Assembly: GCA_000384615.1 (NCBI GenBank)
Contig: ARQU01000004.1
Coordinates: forward strand, 1-64,000
Direction: 5' to 3'
From: an alpha proteobacterium SCGC AAA536-G10
Lineage (GTDB): Bacteria > Pseudomonadota > Alphaproteobacteria > Puniceispirillales > Marisalimonadaceae
DNA length: 64,000 nucleotides
The position numbers and the translations under genes were made by a program. Under the pieces are notes generated by a model. That model made no database searches. It saw only the letters and a program-made list of their open reading frames with translations, and had not been told where the DNA came from. The stretch's first letter is position 1. Every line of letters starts with the position of its first letter. Positions 9,460 through 17,544 of this stretch are shown here, in pieces.

Positions 9460-10296
9460 ATGAATTGGACAATTTTGAATGTTTCCATCCCTGTTCATGA
9501 TTTAGACAAATCAAAAGAATTTTATGAGATGCTTCTCGGCATTACAGAAGACCAGGAAGAGTTATATCAACCTTTATTTCAAAATGAAGAAAGTGTTTTT
9601 TTAGGAGACAAAGGTTTTGGATTAAGATTATTTAAGCCAAAACCAGATCTTCTAGTTTCAGATAATATCCAGAGTAGAAGGAGTTTTGTAACTCTTTTAG
9701 TTGAAAGTATTGACCATATTCAAAGAAATTTAGAGGCTGAAAATATAAAGTTTAAAATTAATGACTTTAATAATGGTAATCCTATCAAAAGTATTTTTGT
9801 GCAAGAACCATCATTAAATCTTATACATTTAGTTGAAAATAAAAATGGTTTTAATGATAACTTAAATGGATGGAATATAGGTCTTGATTGGGGTATTCAT
9901 CACATGAATCTTGAATCTTTAAACGTAAGAGACTCGATAGAATTTTTTTCTAACATTTTAGGAATGAAAGAAGGTAGATGGGTTGCTCCAGTAAATAAGG
10001 GAGATTTTAGTATAGACCCATCTGAGTTGGCTATATTACCATTATCAAATAATAATAGAGGTTTACATGTAATTAAACCTGATGATGGGTTTGGATATAG
10101 AAACAACTTTGCACATAATCCTTCAATTGGAGGCCATCCAGCTTTTACAATAAATGATTTATCAAATTTAACAGCTAAATTAGATAAGGAAAAAATATTA
10201 TATTCAGATGCTAAAGTTTACGCAATGCCAGGCTTCCACCAAATTTATTTATATGACATTAATGCTAATATGTTAGAAATTAATCAAGCAGTATAA
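9460..10296 (+). CDS. Two-domain VOC (glyoxalase/extradiol dioxygenase-like) protein
   Basis: Contains two vicinal-oxygen-chelate modules: one starting at NVSIPVHDLDKSKEFYE and a second starting at IHHMNLESLNVRDSIEFF at about residue 145. Metal-ligand candidates are the His residues of GIHHMN, the His in MPGFHQIYLYD and the Glu of MLEINQ, all in the second half. The first half looks degenerate. This two-module layout is typical of extradiol dioxygenases and glyoxalase-like enzymes; the substrate is unknown. ATG 9460 is preceded by AAGG at 9 bases, and I prefer it to an upstream TTG at 9418. The SDR gene follows after 29 bases. Confidence 0.75.
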   Translation: MNWTILNVSIPVHDLDKSKEFYEMLLGITEDQEELYQPLFQNEESVFLGDKGFGLRLFKPKPDLLVSDNIQSRRSFVTLLVESIDHIQRNLEAENIKFKINDFNNGNPIKSIFVQEPSLNLIHLVENKNGFNDNLNGWNIGLDWGIHHMNLESLNVRDSIEFFSNILGMKEGRWVAPVNKGDFSIDPSELAILPLSNNNRGLHVIKPDDGFGYRNNFAHNPSIGGHPAFTINDLSNLTAKLDKEKILYSDAKVYAMPGFHQIYLYDINANMLEINQAV

Positions 10297-10325
10297 TTTT
10301 AGGAAAGCTCGCATTTCATATTATC

Positions 10326-11690
10326 ATGGTCAAAGTATATAAAAACGTTTGTATTACAGGTGCTGGAAATGGCATTGGAAGAGCTATTGCTATTGCCATG
10401 AGTAATGAAGGTTACAACGTCGTCTGTGCAGATATTGACTTGAAACAAGCTAAAGATACTCTTGATTTTATATTGAATAAACAAGGATCTGGGATAGCAG
10501 TAGAAACTGACGTAACAAAAGCTTTTGACATCAAGAATATGATCAACTCAACTGTAGATGAATTTGGTAGCTTGGATATTTTAGTAAATAATGCAGGTGT
10601 AACTAGGACATCTAACATTATGGATTTAACCGAAAAGGATTGGTATTGGATTAATGACGTTAATGCCAAAGGTACATTCTTTTCTTTGCAGGCTGCTGCG
10701 AAACAAATGATTAAACAAAATCAAGGTGGTAGAATAATAAATATGGCTTCAGTTGGTGGCAAAGGTTTTGTAGATGTATCTAATGCAATTTATGCAGCCA
10801 GTAAAGGTGCCGTAATAAGTTTAACAAAAACTGCTGCACAAGAATTAGCAAAATATGAAATTACTGTTAATTCTATTTGTCCAGGCATTACCCATACAAA
10901 TATTTTATCTGGCATTGTCAAAAAAAGAGCCTTAGAACAGAATAAATCAGAAGAAGAAATTATGAGACATTATGCAAGAGATATACCTTTGAAAAGACCA
11001 AATGATCCAGAAGATATTGCAGAAATGGTTGTTTTTTTATCTTCTAAGGGTGCAAGAAATATTTCAGGTCAATCTTATAATATTGATGGTGATTTTTTAT
11101 CCCAAACATTTAGTTTTTTAAGGTCTAATGACCTAATTTATGGTCCTGCAGTAAAGTCATATTTAATGGGTAAAAAGCCTCCACCATTTGACCTGTTATA
11201 TTGGAATAGTGATTGTACAAATTTGCCTGGGAAAATGGCCCTAGAATATTTAGAAAAATTTTATAAAAATAACGATTTCTCAAAAGGTAAGCTAGAAGTT
11301 TTAGGTGAAAAAGTTAATTTAGAACAAATTTCGCAACCTATTATAGCTATTGGAACTTTTAATGACCATATAGCTCCATGGAAATCATCTTTTAACGGTT
11401 TGAGTAAAACCTCTGGAGAAAAAGTATTTATTCTTGCAGGAAGCGGACATATTGCAGGAATAATTAATCCAGAACATTCTAATAAATACGGGTATTGGAT
11501 CAATAATGAAAATTATTCAACTCCTGAAAAATGGTTCAATAGTTCTATTAATAAAAATGGTTCTTGGTGGAATGAATGGTATGAATGGAAAAAACAATTT
11601 TTAGCAGAGAAAATAATTTCAACTAAAATGATTGGAATTACTGAAATAGAACCTGCTCCAGGACGTTATGTAAAAAAGAAAAATAAATAA
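10326..11690 (+). CDS. SDR oxidoreductase joined in frame to the C-terminal third of PhaC (probable chimera)
   Basis: Codons 1-253 are a nearly complete short-chain dehydrogenase: TGAGNGIG near residue 10, NNAG, the MASVGG serine, the YAASK catalytic pair, and the family ending GQSYNIDG. From codon 254 (11085) the reading frame continues as 201 residues of PHB synthase, including LRSNDLIYGP, LLYWNSD, the catalytic Asp of FNDHIAPW and His of GSGHIAG. An SDR would normally stop a few residues after NIDGG. The join coincides exactly with the end of the 95-bp inverted repeat, so this is more likely a rearrangement or assembly junction than a bifunctional enzyme. The synthase part lacks its nucleophilic Cys. 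Confidence 0.85.
   Translation: MVKVYKNVCITGAGNGIGRAIAIAMSNEGYNVVCADIDLKQAKDTLDFILNKQGSGIAVETDVTKAFDIKNMINSTVDEFGSLDILVNNAGVTRTSNIMDLTEKDWYWINDVNAKGTFFSLQAAAKQMIKQNQGGRIINMASVGGKGFVDVSNAIYAASKGAVISLTKTAAQELAKYEITVNSICPGITHTNILSGIVKKRALEQNKSEEEIMRHYARDIPLKRPNDPEDIAEMVVFLSSKGARNISGQSYNIDGDFLSQTFSFLRSNDLIYGPAVKSYLMGKKPPPFDLLYWNSDCTNLPGKMALEYLEKFYKNNDFSKGKLEVLGEKVNLEQISQPIIAIGTFNDHIAPWKSSFNGLSKTSGEKVFILAGSGHIAGIINPEHSNKYGYWINNENYSTPEKWFNSSINKNGSWWNEWYEWKKQFLAEKIISTKMIGITEIEPAPGRYVKKKNK
11085..11179. repeat. Right arm of the perfect 95-bp inverted repeat
   Basis: Identical to the reverse complement of 1-95. Its left boundary is exactly the SDR/PhaC junction. The right end is set only by the window edge on the other copy. 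Confidence 0.97.
11085..11690 (+). other. phaC: PhaC C-terminal coding segment (201 codons plus stop)
   Basis: This segment encodes the part of class I PHB synthase that is missing from the gene at 1-1262. It is in the correct frame to follow codon 389 of that gene, which would give a 590-residue protein with Cys328 and the Asp and His supplied from here. It sits 84 bases upstream of phaP, matching a phaC-phaP-phaR order. I infer that this is the true 3' end of phaC, separated from its 5' end by inversion or by an assembly error. Confidence 0.8.
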
Positions 11691-11691
11691 T

Positions 11692-11742
11692 TTGCAGTTG
11701 CAGCATTTTTCTATTGACAATTTCTGCAATGCGGCATATGTA
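11692..11742 (+). promoter_or_regulatory. phaP promoter with TGC-rich putative PhaR operator
   Basis: A TTGACA box at 11714-11719 is followed by a 17-base spacer and TATGTA at 11737-11742. The spacer contains CTGCAATGCGGCA, and TTGCAGTTGCAGCA lies just upstream at 11692-11705. PhaR of Paracoccus is known to repress phaP by binding TGC-rich sites over its promoter. The match here is by inspection only. Confidence 0.6.
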
Positions 11743-11774
11743 TCTAATATATTAACTAAATTACGGAGTTCTTT

Positions 11775-12197
11775 ATGTTTACACTAGACGAATACACAAA
11801 AAATTTTGAGAAGTTTTCTACTCAAAACCCTTTTATGTCATCACATTCCTTAGATGGTATACTTGAATTCAATTCAAAGTTATCAAAAATAGCATTGGAC
11901 ACATTTAAAAAAAATACAGAGCTTAGCCAAGAATGGTCTAAAGAAACATTAAATTCACTAGAAACATTTACTAAGACACATAAAAATCCAAGTGACTATT
12001 CAAAAGTAATAAACGATTTTGTTACTCAACAAACACAATCTTCTCCAAAACATATTGCTGAGTTTGCTGAAATAGCAAAAAAGGCTCAATTGGATACTAT
12101 AGATTTATATATGTCTGCTGGAAAAGAAATGAACGAAGAAATGACTAAAACAGCAAAAAAAACAACAAATAAAACTGTTGTGACATCATCAGAATAA
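11775..12197 (+). CDS. phaP: Phasin (PHB granule-associated protein)
   Basis: Coats PHB granules and limits their size. The 140-residue product is almost entirely predicted amphipathic helix, rich in Lys, Glu, Thr and Ser, with no cysteine. It ends in a Lys/Thr-rich tail (TAKKTTNKT), as is common in phasins. GGAG lies 6 bases before the ATG. It has its own strong promoter with TGC-rich elements upstream, and phaR follows 74 bases downstream after a large hairpin. Assignment rests on composition, length and neighbours rather than on a catalytic motif. Confidence 0.82.
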   Translation: MFTLDEYTKNFEKFSTQNPFMSSHSLDGILEFNSKLSKIALDTFKKNTELSQEWSKETLNSLETFTKTHKNPSDYSKVINDFVTQQTQSSPKHIAEFAEIAKKAQLDTIDLYMSAGKEMNEEMTKTAKKTTNKTVVTSSE

Positions 12198-12204
12198 TTT
12201 ATCA

Positions 12205-12245
12205 TAGTTACTAGTAAAGAATATAATATTCTTTACTAGTAACTA
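12205..12245 (+). terminator. 18-bp perfect hairpin between phaP and phaR
   Basis: Left arm 12205-12222 and right arm 12228-12245 are perfectly complementary around a 5-base ATAAT loop. Each arm contains the palindrome TTACTAGTAA. Only a short, broken T-run (GTTTTGATTTT) follows, so it may be a partial terminator, an mRNA-stabilising stem at the phaP 3' end, or a double operator for a dimeric repressor. Confidence 0.55.
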
Positions 12246-12271
12246 GTTTTGATTTTACGAGGTGATAAATC

Positions 12272-12838
12272 TTGTCTGAAGAACAAATATTGATAACCCG
12301 ATATTCAAGCAGACGTTTATATAATACCAATTCAAGTGAATATGTTACACTTGAGGAAATATCAGCACTTATTAAAAATGGTAAAAATATAAAAATCATT
12401 GACAAGCAAACTGGTGAAGATTTGACTAAACAATATCTTCTTCAAATAATATCCGATATTGAAAACAAAGATGGTAACGTACTTCCAGAGAATATGTTGA
12501 CTGAAATAATTAAAAGTTATAGCAATGCAACAGAAAAAATTATGCCAGACATGGTAGCCAAAACATTTGAGTTTTATCAAAACCAGCAAAGTGAATTTTT
12601 AAAACACCTCAACACTAAAAGTGTCAATTCATTCACGGACAAATCCAGTTCAGAATTAATGCAAGATTGGCAATCAAAGCAATTTGGATTGATGAAAGAT
12701 TTTTTAAACCCCTGGGATAAAAAAGAAACTACTGAAAATTCCTCTAACGAAAAATCATCACTTAGTGATAAAGACGAAATTGAAATTTTAAAAAAACAAA
12801 TGTCTGAACTTAAAGAAGAGTTAAATAAGAAAAAGTAA
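12272..12838 (+). CDS. phaR: PHB synthesis repressor PhaR
   Basis: Transcriptional repressor that also binds PHB. When granules form it leaves DNA and phasin is made. The N-terminal 60 residues carry the family's signature (RYSSRRLYNT then SEYVTLEEI and GEDLTKQYLLQII). A helical middle region follows, and the C-terminus is a charged coiled coil (DEIEILKKQMSELKEELNKKK). The start is TTG 12272 with GAGG at 9 bases. Its stop is 6 bases from the convergent cyclase gene. TGC-rich sequence upstream of phaP is the likely target. Confidence 0.93.
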   Translation: MSEEQILITRYSSRRLYNTNSSEYVTLEEISALIKNGKNIKIIDKQTGEDLTKQYLLQIISDIENKDGNVLPENMLTEIIKSYSNATEKIMPDMVAKTFEFYQNQQSEFLKHLNTKSVNSFTDKSSSELMQDWQSKQFGLMKDFLNPWDKKETTENSSNEKSSLSDKDEIEILKKQMSELKEELNKKK

Positions 12839-12843
12839 ATCTT

Positions 12844-14739
12844 TTATTCAAAACCATATTTTTTCAAATTATTAGTAATATATGGATAGGTATTTAGATG
12901 TTGATTTTGCTTGGTAAATGCAAATTTTATTTTAGATAAATGATTTTCTTTTAAAAACTTTTTAACAAAATCTAAATGCTTTTTAGCAATATCAAATTTT
13001 TTCAAAGAATCATAAGCTAAACCTAAATGTAAATTCCACCAAACAAAGTTTTTATGTTGTAAAGGCTCTAAAACACGGATAACATTTTCTTTTTCTCCAC
13101 TTGTTTGATAACATTGAGCTAACAAATAGTTATCCCAAGTCGCATAATTTCCAATATCCAATTCATAAGCTTTTTTACCTATTTCCCAACATCCTCTTTG
13201 AAATTGACATCTATTTTTTTTAACTATTTGAAATTTTTCAGTACTGGCAAACACATCCTCTTTCTCACAATCTCCACCGTAAGCTAAACTATATCCAATT
13301 TTACCAAGTAAATGAGGTCTGTCGCCTGCTAATTTATAAGCTTTTTCAGCAACATTAAACATTTCTTCCCAATTATTATTATAGAATTCAATCTGCAATT
13401 TTGCAGCATAACCAAAAGCATGCTCAGGATCTAATATTAAACCTTTATCAATTTCTTTAGAAGCATCATCTAACATATATTTGAATTTATCAGTCATTGA
13501 AAAGGAGGAATGTTGTGCTCTTTTTCGATCAGCTAGCCATATCCATGCATCAGCATAGTTCGGATCTTTTTTTATTGAATTTTGCAAACATTCTATTGCT
13601 TTTGGATTTAAAGTTGGGGTAACAGCACCTCTAGCAAAATTTATACACTCATAAATTGATATATCATCTGTACTGGAGGAAGCAATTTTTTTGTTTATAT
13701 CCTTTGACAATACAGCCCCTGCTCCGACTAATTCATTTATAATTTGTTTAATAATCTCATTTTGTAATTTAAATATATTTTTACCTGTTAAATCTCTGTC
13801 ATACGTTTCTGACCAAATATTTGATATATTTTTTCCATCAATTAGATCTACTTTTACCCGCAGCATATTATCAATCTGCATGATGTTTCCATCAACTAGA
13901 TAAGATGCGTTAGTATTGTTAGATACTTCTTTTAAATTCTCAGGTGTTTTCTTCAAGTTAAGTACATTTATCATTTTAGATGATTTTGTAAGCTTACTTC
14001 CTAAATCTTGAGATATACCTAATGCTAGCAATGTTTCCTTTTTTGTTTCACTCAGACTCTTGAATGGCAAGATAACTATTTTACTACTGTCAAGTTTTTG
14101 TTCTGTATCTAAAATACCTGAGAAAAATAATCCTATGAAAACAGCAGCGATAGCCCCACCTATCATAGCTATTAACTTCGTGTTAGATGATTGTGTTTTA
14201 AGCTTTCTCTTTTGTGATGGATCCAATAACAGATCGTAGGCATGAAACTGGTTCTGTTTGACCTTTTGTATTCCTAGATCATTAAACTCATACTTTGTCT
14301 TATTGGCCACTAAATCATAAACATTTTTTGATATGGTTATACCACCAGATTGTGCAAGGGCTTCTAATCGCGCGGCAATATTTACACCATCACCCAAGAG
14401 GTTATCACCCTCTTTAACAACGTCACCCATATTGATACCAATACGATATTCTAGTTTAATATCTGTTGTATCTTTCTCATTCCGATCCTTAATCTGCTTT
14501 TGGAACTCAACTGCTGTGTCAACTGCAGCAACAGCACTTGGAAACTCGGCAAATACAGAGTCTCCACCTGTATTAAAAATACGTCCTTTTTGTTTTTTAA
14601 TAATGGTTTCTATAATCTTATTACATTCACGAAGACCTCGTAATGTAGCATTCTCGTCTCTTTCCATGTGTTTGCTATAGCCAACTAAGTCAGTGGCAAA
14701 TATTACTGCTATTTTACGGTCAATATCATTATTTGACAT
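12844..14739 (-). CDS. Class III adenylate cyclase with TolB-like domain and TPR repeats (paralogue of 3917-5773)
   Basis: The N-terminal 205 residues are about 88% identical to the first cyclase. They include the catalytic Asp residues (ATDLVGYS, GGDSVFAEF), the NIAARLEA motif and a single membrane helix at about 190-210. The remainder is quite different: a TolB-like domain (KIVILPFKSLS and following), then TPR-type repeats with several cysteines (such as CEKEDVF and CQFQRGCWEIGKKAYEL). AAGGAG sits a few bases before the ATG, giving an unambiguous start. It is convergent with phaR. The shared head with different tails suggests two inputs controlling the same output. Confidence 0.9.
   Translation of the reverse strand: MSNNDIDRKIAVIFATDLVGYSKHMERDENATLRGLRECNKIIETIIKKQKGRIFNTGGDSVFAEFPSAVAAVDTAVEFQKQIKDRNEKDTTDIKLEYRIGINMGDVVKEGDNLLGDGVNIAARLEALAQSGGITISKNVYDLVANKTKYEFNDLGIQKVKQNQFHAYDLLLDPSQKRKLKTQSSNTKLIAMIGGAIAAVFIGLFFSGILDTEQKLDSSKIVILPFKSLSETKKETLLALGISQDLGSKLTKSSKMINVLNLKKTPENLKEVSNNTNASYLVDGNIMQIDNMLRVKVDLIDGKNISNIWSETYDRDLTGKNIFKLQNEIIKQIINELVGAGAVLSKDINKKIASSSTDDISIYECINFARGAVTPTLNPKAIECLQNSIKKDPNYADAWIWLADRKRAQHSSFSMTDKFKYMLDDASKEIDKGLILDPEHAFGYAAKLQIEFYNNNWEEMFNVAEKAYKLAGDRPHLLGKIGYSLAYGGDCEKEDVFASTEKFQIVKKNRCQFQRGCWEIGKKAYELDIGNYATWDNYLLAQCYQTSGEKENVIRVLEPLQHKNFVWWNLHLGLAYDSLKKFDIAKKHLDFVKKFLKENHLSKIKFAFTKQNQHLNTYPYITNNLKKYGFE
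14116..14727 (-). repeat. Cyclase head, copy 2 (diverged inverted duplication)
   Basis: Counterpart of 3929-4543 in opposite orientation, one codon shorter (the KNLMGDG loop of copy 1 is NLLGDG here). The two heads enclose about 9.6 kb including the PHB and dioxygenase genes. Homology ends immediately after the membrane helix. Confidence 0.85.
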
Positions 14740-14829
14740 GTACTAGTATCTCCTTATTATTTTAGTACAGTTTCATCTATTAACATGAACTAATTCATTT
14801 AAAAATGATATAAATTTTTGGTTAAAAAA

Positions 14830-16425
14830 ATGACTATTATAAATAAAATTTTTGGGTCTTTTAAATTTTCATTTATTCCGCCATTAATGATTTATCTCGC
14901 TGCTGGAGTGTCAGGAATTACAAATATAGTTGGTCTTTTTTTTGTAAAAGAATATTTGGATTTGTCGGCAGTATTTCTTGCTGGATTAGGTTTTTGGGCT
15001 GGACTTCCTTGGGTATTAAAAATGCCATTGGGACACTTGGTTGACATTCTTTGGAAGTTTAAATCAATTCTTGTAATACTAGGAGCCCTAGTAATGGCAG
15101 CTAGTAGCATAATTATGTATTGTCTTATTCAGTATAAATCGGAAATGATTTTACTACTAAACGCTGAAACATGGTTTGTTATTTCATCTTTATTAGCTCC
15201 GATTGGTTTTGTTTTACAAGACGTAGTTGCGGACGCTATGACGGTTGAAGCAGTTCCAAAAATAGATGATAATGGTGAAGAAATAGATTTTAAAGATCTG
15301 AAGTCTATGAATGTTTCTATGCAACTTCTTGGTAGAGTATCAATTATTTTTGGAACACTACTTGTATCGATGCTCAATTTAATAGTTTTTGCTGACTCTT
15401 CAGAAATGACTGAGTTGGAAAAAATTAATGCATATGGAAAAATTTATTTATACTCTTTAATTGTTCCACTTATTTCGATTTCAGGAATTTTTCTAGCTTA
15501 TATAAACAAACAAAATAAATTAAATTCTCTTATTAAAAATGGCATTGCTCCCCTTAAGGCAAAGGGAATGGTATTTATTAGTCCAGAACTAACAAAACCA
15601 AACCTATTAATTATTATCGGTTCAATTATTTTTGTTTTATTCACATTATTTATAGGTACTTCTAAGATCCAGTTTTCTCAAGAAATTGTCTTCGTGGGAT
15701 CATTTGGAATAATATTATTGTTACTCATTAAATTATCTAATGAGTTAGATACAAAAGCAAAAAGAATGCTGTTAGGGACAGCAATTATTATTTTCGTGTT
15801 TAGAGCGATGCCTGGCGTTGGTCAAGGAGGCAGTTGGTTTGAAATAGATGTATTAAAATTCGACCAAGAATTTCTGTCATTACTTGGATTAATAGCATCT
15901 TTTCTAACAATTTTTGGTATTTTTATTTTGAGACCTCTCATGGAAAAATCTTCTATGTCTAGACTGATTATTATTCTCTCTGTAGCGGGCTCAATTTTTA
16001 TATTACCTTCTATTGCAATGTATTATGGGTTTCATGAATATACATCTAACCTAACTGGCGGAATAGTGGATGAGCGCTTTATAGCTATATTTAATACTGC
16101 TTTAGAAAGTCCACTTGGTCAGGTGTCGATGATACCAATACTCGCATGGATAGCACAATCAGCACCTAGTCACCTCAAAGCAACCTTTTTCGCAATACTT
16201 GCAAGTTTTACTAATTTAGCACTTTCAGCTAGTAATTTAGGAACTAAATATTTGAATCAAATTTTTGTGATCACACGAGAAGTAAAGACCGAGCAAGGTG
16301 AAATAAAAATTCCTGCAGATTATTCTGAACTTGGAATTCTATTAATTATTGTATGTTTATTGACACTAATAGTTCCTATTATAATTACTTTTGTAATAAA
16401 AAAATTAAGATTAATTTCTTATTAA
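14830..16425 (+). CDS. MFS-type membrane transporter (possibly folate/biopterin transporter-like)
   Basis: A polytopic inner-membrane protein of about 531 residues with roughly 12 hydrophobic segments. The early motif GLPWVLKMPLGHLVD resembles the loop 2-3 region of BT1 (folate-biopterin) transporters, but this is a resemblance only and the substrate is unknown. A long loop near residues 145-170 is acidic. ATG 14830 is chosen over TTG 14818; neither has a good ribosome-binding site. It is divergent from the cyclase, and its stop codon directly abuts that of the convergent YeiH-type gene. Confidence 0.6.
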   Translation: MTIINKIFGSFKFSFIPPLMIYLAAGVSGITNIVGLFFVKEYLDLSAVFLAGLGFWAGLPWVLKMPLGHLVDILWKFKSILVILGALVMAASSIIMYCLIQYKSEMILLLNAETWFVISSLLAPIGFVLQDVVADAMTVEAVPKIDDNGEEIDFKDLKSMNVSMQLLGRVSIIFGTLLVSMLNLIVFADSSEMTELEKINAYGKIYLYSLIVPLISISGIFLAYINKQNKLNSLIKNGIAPLKAKGMVFISPELTKPNLLIIIGSIIFVLFTLFIGTSKIQFSQEIVFVGSFGIILLLLIKLSNELDTKAKRMLLGTAIIIFVFRAMPGVGQGGSWFEIDVLKFDQEFLSLLGLIASFLTIFGIFILRPLMEKSSMSRLIIILSVAGSIFILPSIAMYYGFHEYTSNLTGGIVDERFIAIFNTALESPLGQVSMIPILAWIAQSAPSHLKATFFAILASFTNLALSASNLGTKYLNQIFVITREVKTEQGEIKIPADYSELGILLIIVCLLTLIVPIIITFVIKKLRLISY

Positions 16426-17484
16426 TTAATGTTGTATCATAGGTAATATTAAAAGAAGATACATTACACTAACAACTCCAACAGTTGTAGAAGCGGCAAA
16501 TCCAATTATTAATGGCTTTGCTCCTAATGATGACATACCCTTAAGGTTGGTTTGTAGACCTAAAGCAACCATTGCAAATAAAATACAATAAATCGATATC
16601 TGTTTAGATATTAATAAAAATGTTTCCCAATAACGAACCAAGTTACTATCCATGATTAATTGATCACCAAAAGTTCTAAAAATAGATAATAAAATAAATC
16701 CAAATACAAACATTGGAAAAAAATCTTTAATTGATTTTTTTACATCAACTGGTTGATTTCTATTGTAGAGATAAGCAATAAGTGGAATTAAAATTATCAA
16801 AAATGAGTTTCTTAATAACTTTGTTGTCATTGCCGAATTTAAAGCTTCCTGGGTATTGTATAATTCAGAATAAATAACACTTGCAGCACTAACTTGGGCT
16901 GTGTCGTGTATAGCTGTACCTAAAAATATACCTGCAAAATCTGGAGATAGATTGAAATAATAATTAGCTAAATAAGGGTAAAAAAATACTGCTAAAATTC
17001 CAAATAAAGTTACTATTCCTACTGCATAACTAGTTTCATCTTTGTTAGATTTAATTATTGAAGAAGTGGCTATAACTGCTGTTACACCGCATATACAAGT
17101 GCCCATTGTAATTAAATACCCTAAATTACTGGGAATATTAAACATTTTACATAAAAACATTATTATTAAAAATGCTATTATAATATTTAATAAAACTAAA
17201 ATAATTGCAGTAGATCCGTAATCTAAAAGTTCAGTTAAACTTAAACTAAGACCAAGAATAGCTATTCCAATTCTTAATAATTTTTTTAAACAAAAACTAA
17301 TAAAAGGAAGTGCATTTTCATTAATAGAAAAAAAATTTCCTATAATTAATCCGGTAAAAATACACAGGAAGGCAGACGAAATTAGTAAATTACTAGATGA
17401 AAGAAATTTACTTAATAAGACTGATAAAATCACTATGGCACTTATTGTTGCAATGCCAAAAATATTCTGTCTAAAAATAAACAT
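16426..17484 (-). CDS. YeiH/YadS-family (UPF0324) putative sulfate-exporter-like membrane protein
   Basis: About ten hydrophobic segments over 352 residues. Family landmarks are visible: the GTCICGVTAVIATSSII segment, TLFGILAVFFYPYL, and the diagnostic GIFLGTAIHDTAQVSAASVIY. Members are annotated as putative sulfate exporters, but biochemical support is thin. It is transcribed away from the 76-residue ORF gene behind it and is exactly convergent with the MFS-type gene. I see no sulfur-metabolism genes next to it. Confidence 0.85.
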   Translation of the reverse strand: MFIFRQNIFGIATISAIVILSVLLSKFLSSSNLLISSAFLCIFTGLIIGNFFSINENALPFISFCLKKLLRIGIAILGLSLSLTELLDYGSTAIILVLLNIIIAFLIIMFLCKMFNIPSNLGYLITMGTCICGVTAVIATSSIIKSNKDETSYAVGIVTLFGILAVFFYPYLANYYFNLSPDFAGIFLGTAIHDTAQVSAASVIYSELYNTQEALNSAMTTKLLRNSFLIILIPLIAYLYNRNQPVDVKKSIKDFFPMFVFGFILLSIFRTFGDQLIMDSNLVRYWETFLLISKQISIYCILFAMVALGLQTNLKGMSSLGAKPLIIGFAASTTVGVVSVMYLLLILPMIQH

Positions 17485-17544
17485 CTAATAATTATCCTAA
17501 TAAAGAATATTTATCTAAACAGAAAATTAAATTAATACTATCTA

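Noticed and set aside
10326-11690. A genuine bifunctional SDR-PHB synthase enzyme
   Set aside because: The join coincides with the inverted-repeat boundary, the synthase part lacks its catalytic Cys, and the missing 5' part lies at the window edge. I keep it as a chimera candidate only.
3929-14727. The two cyclase heads as a recent transposition or duplication
   Set aside because: DNA identity is only about 80% with many synonymous changes, and there are no terminal repeats or transposase remnants.
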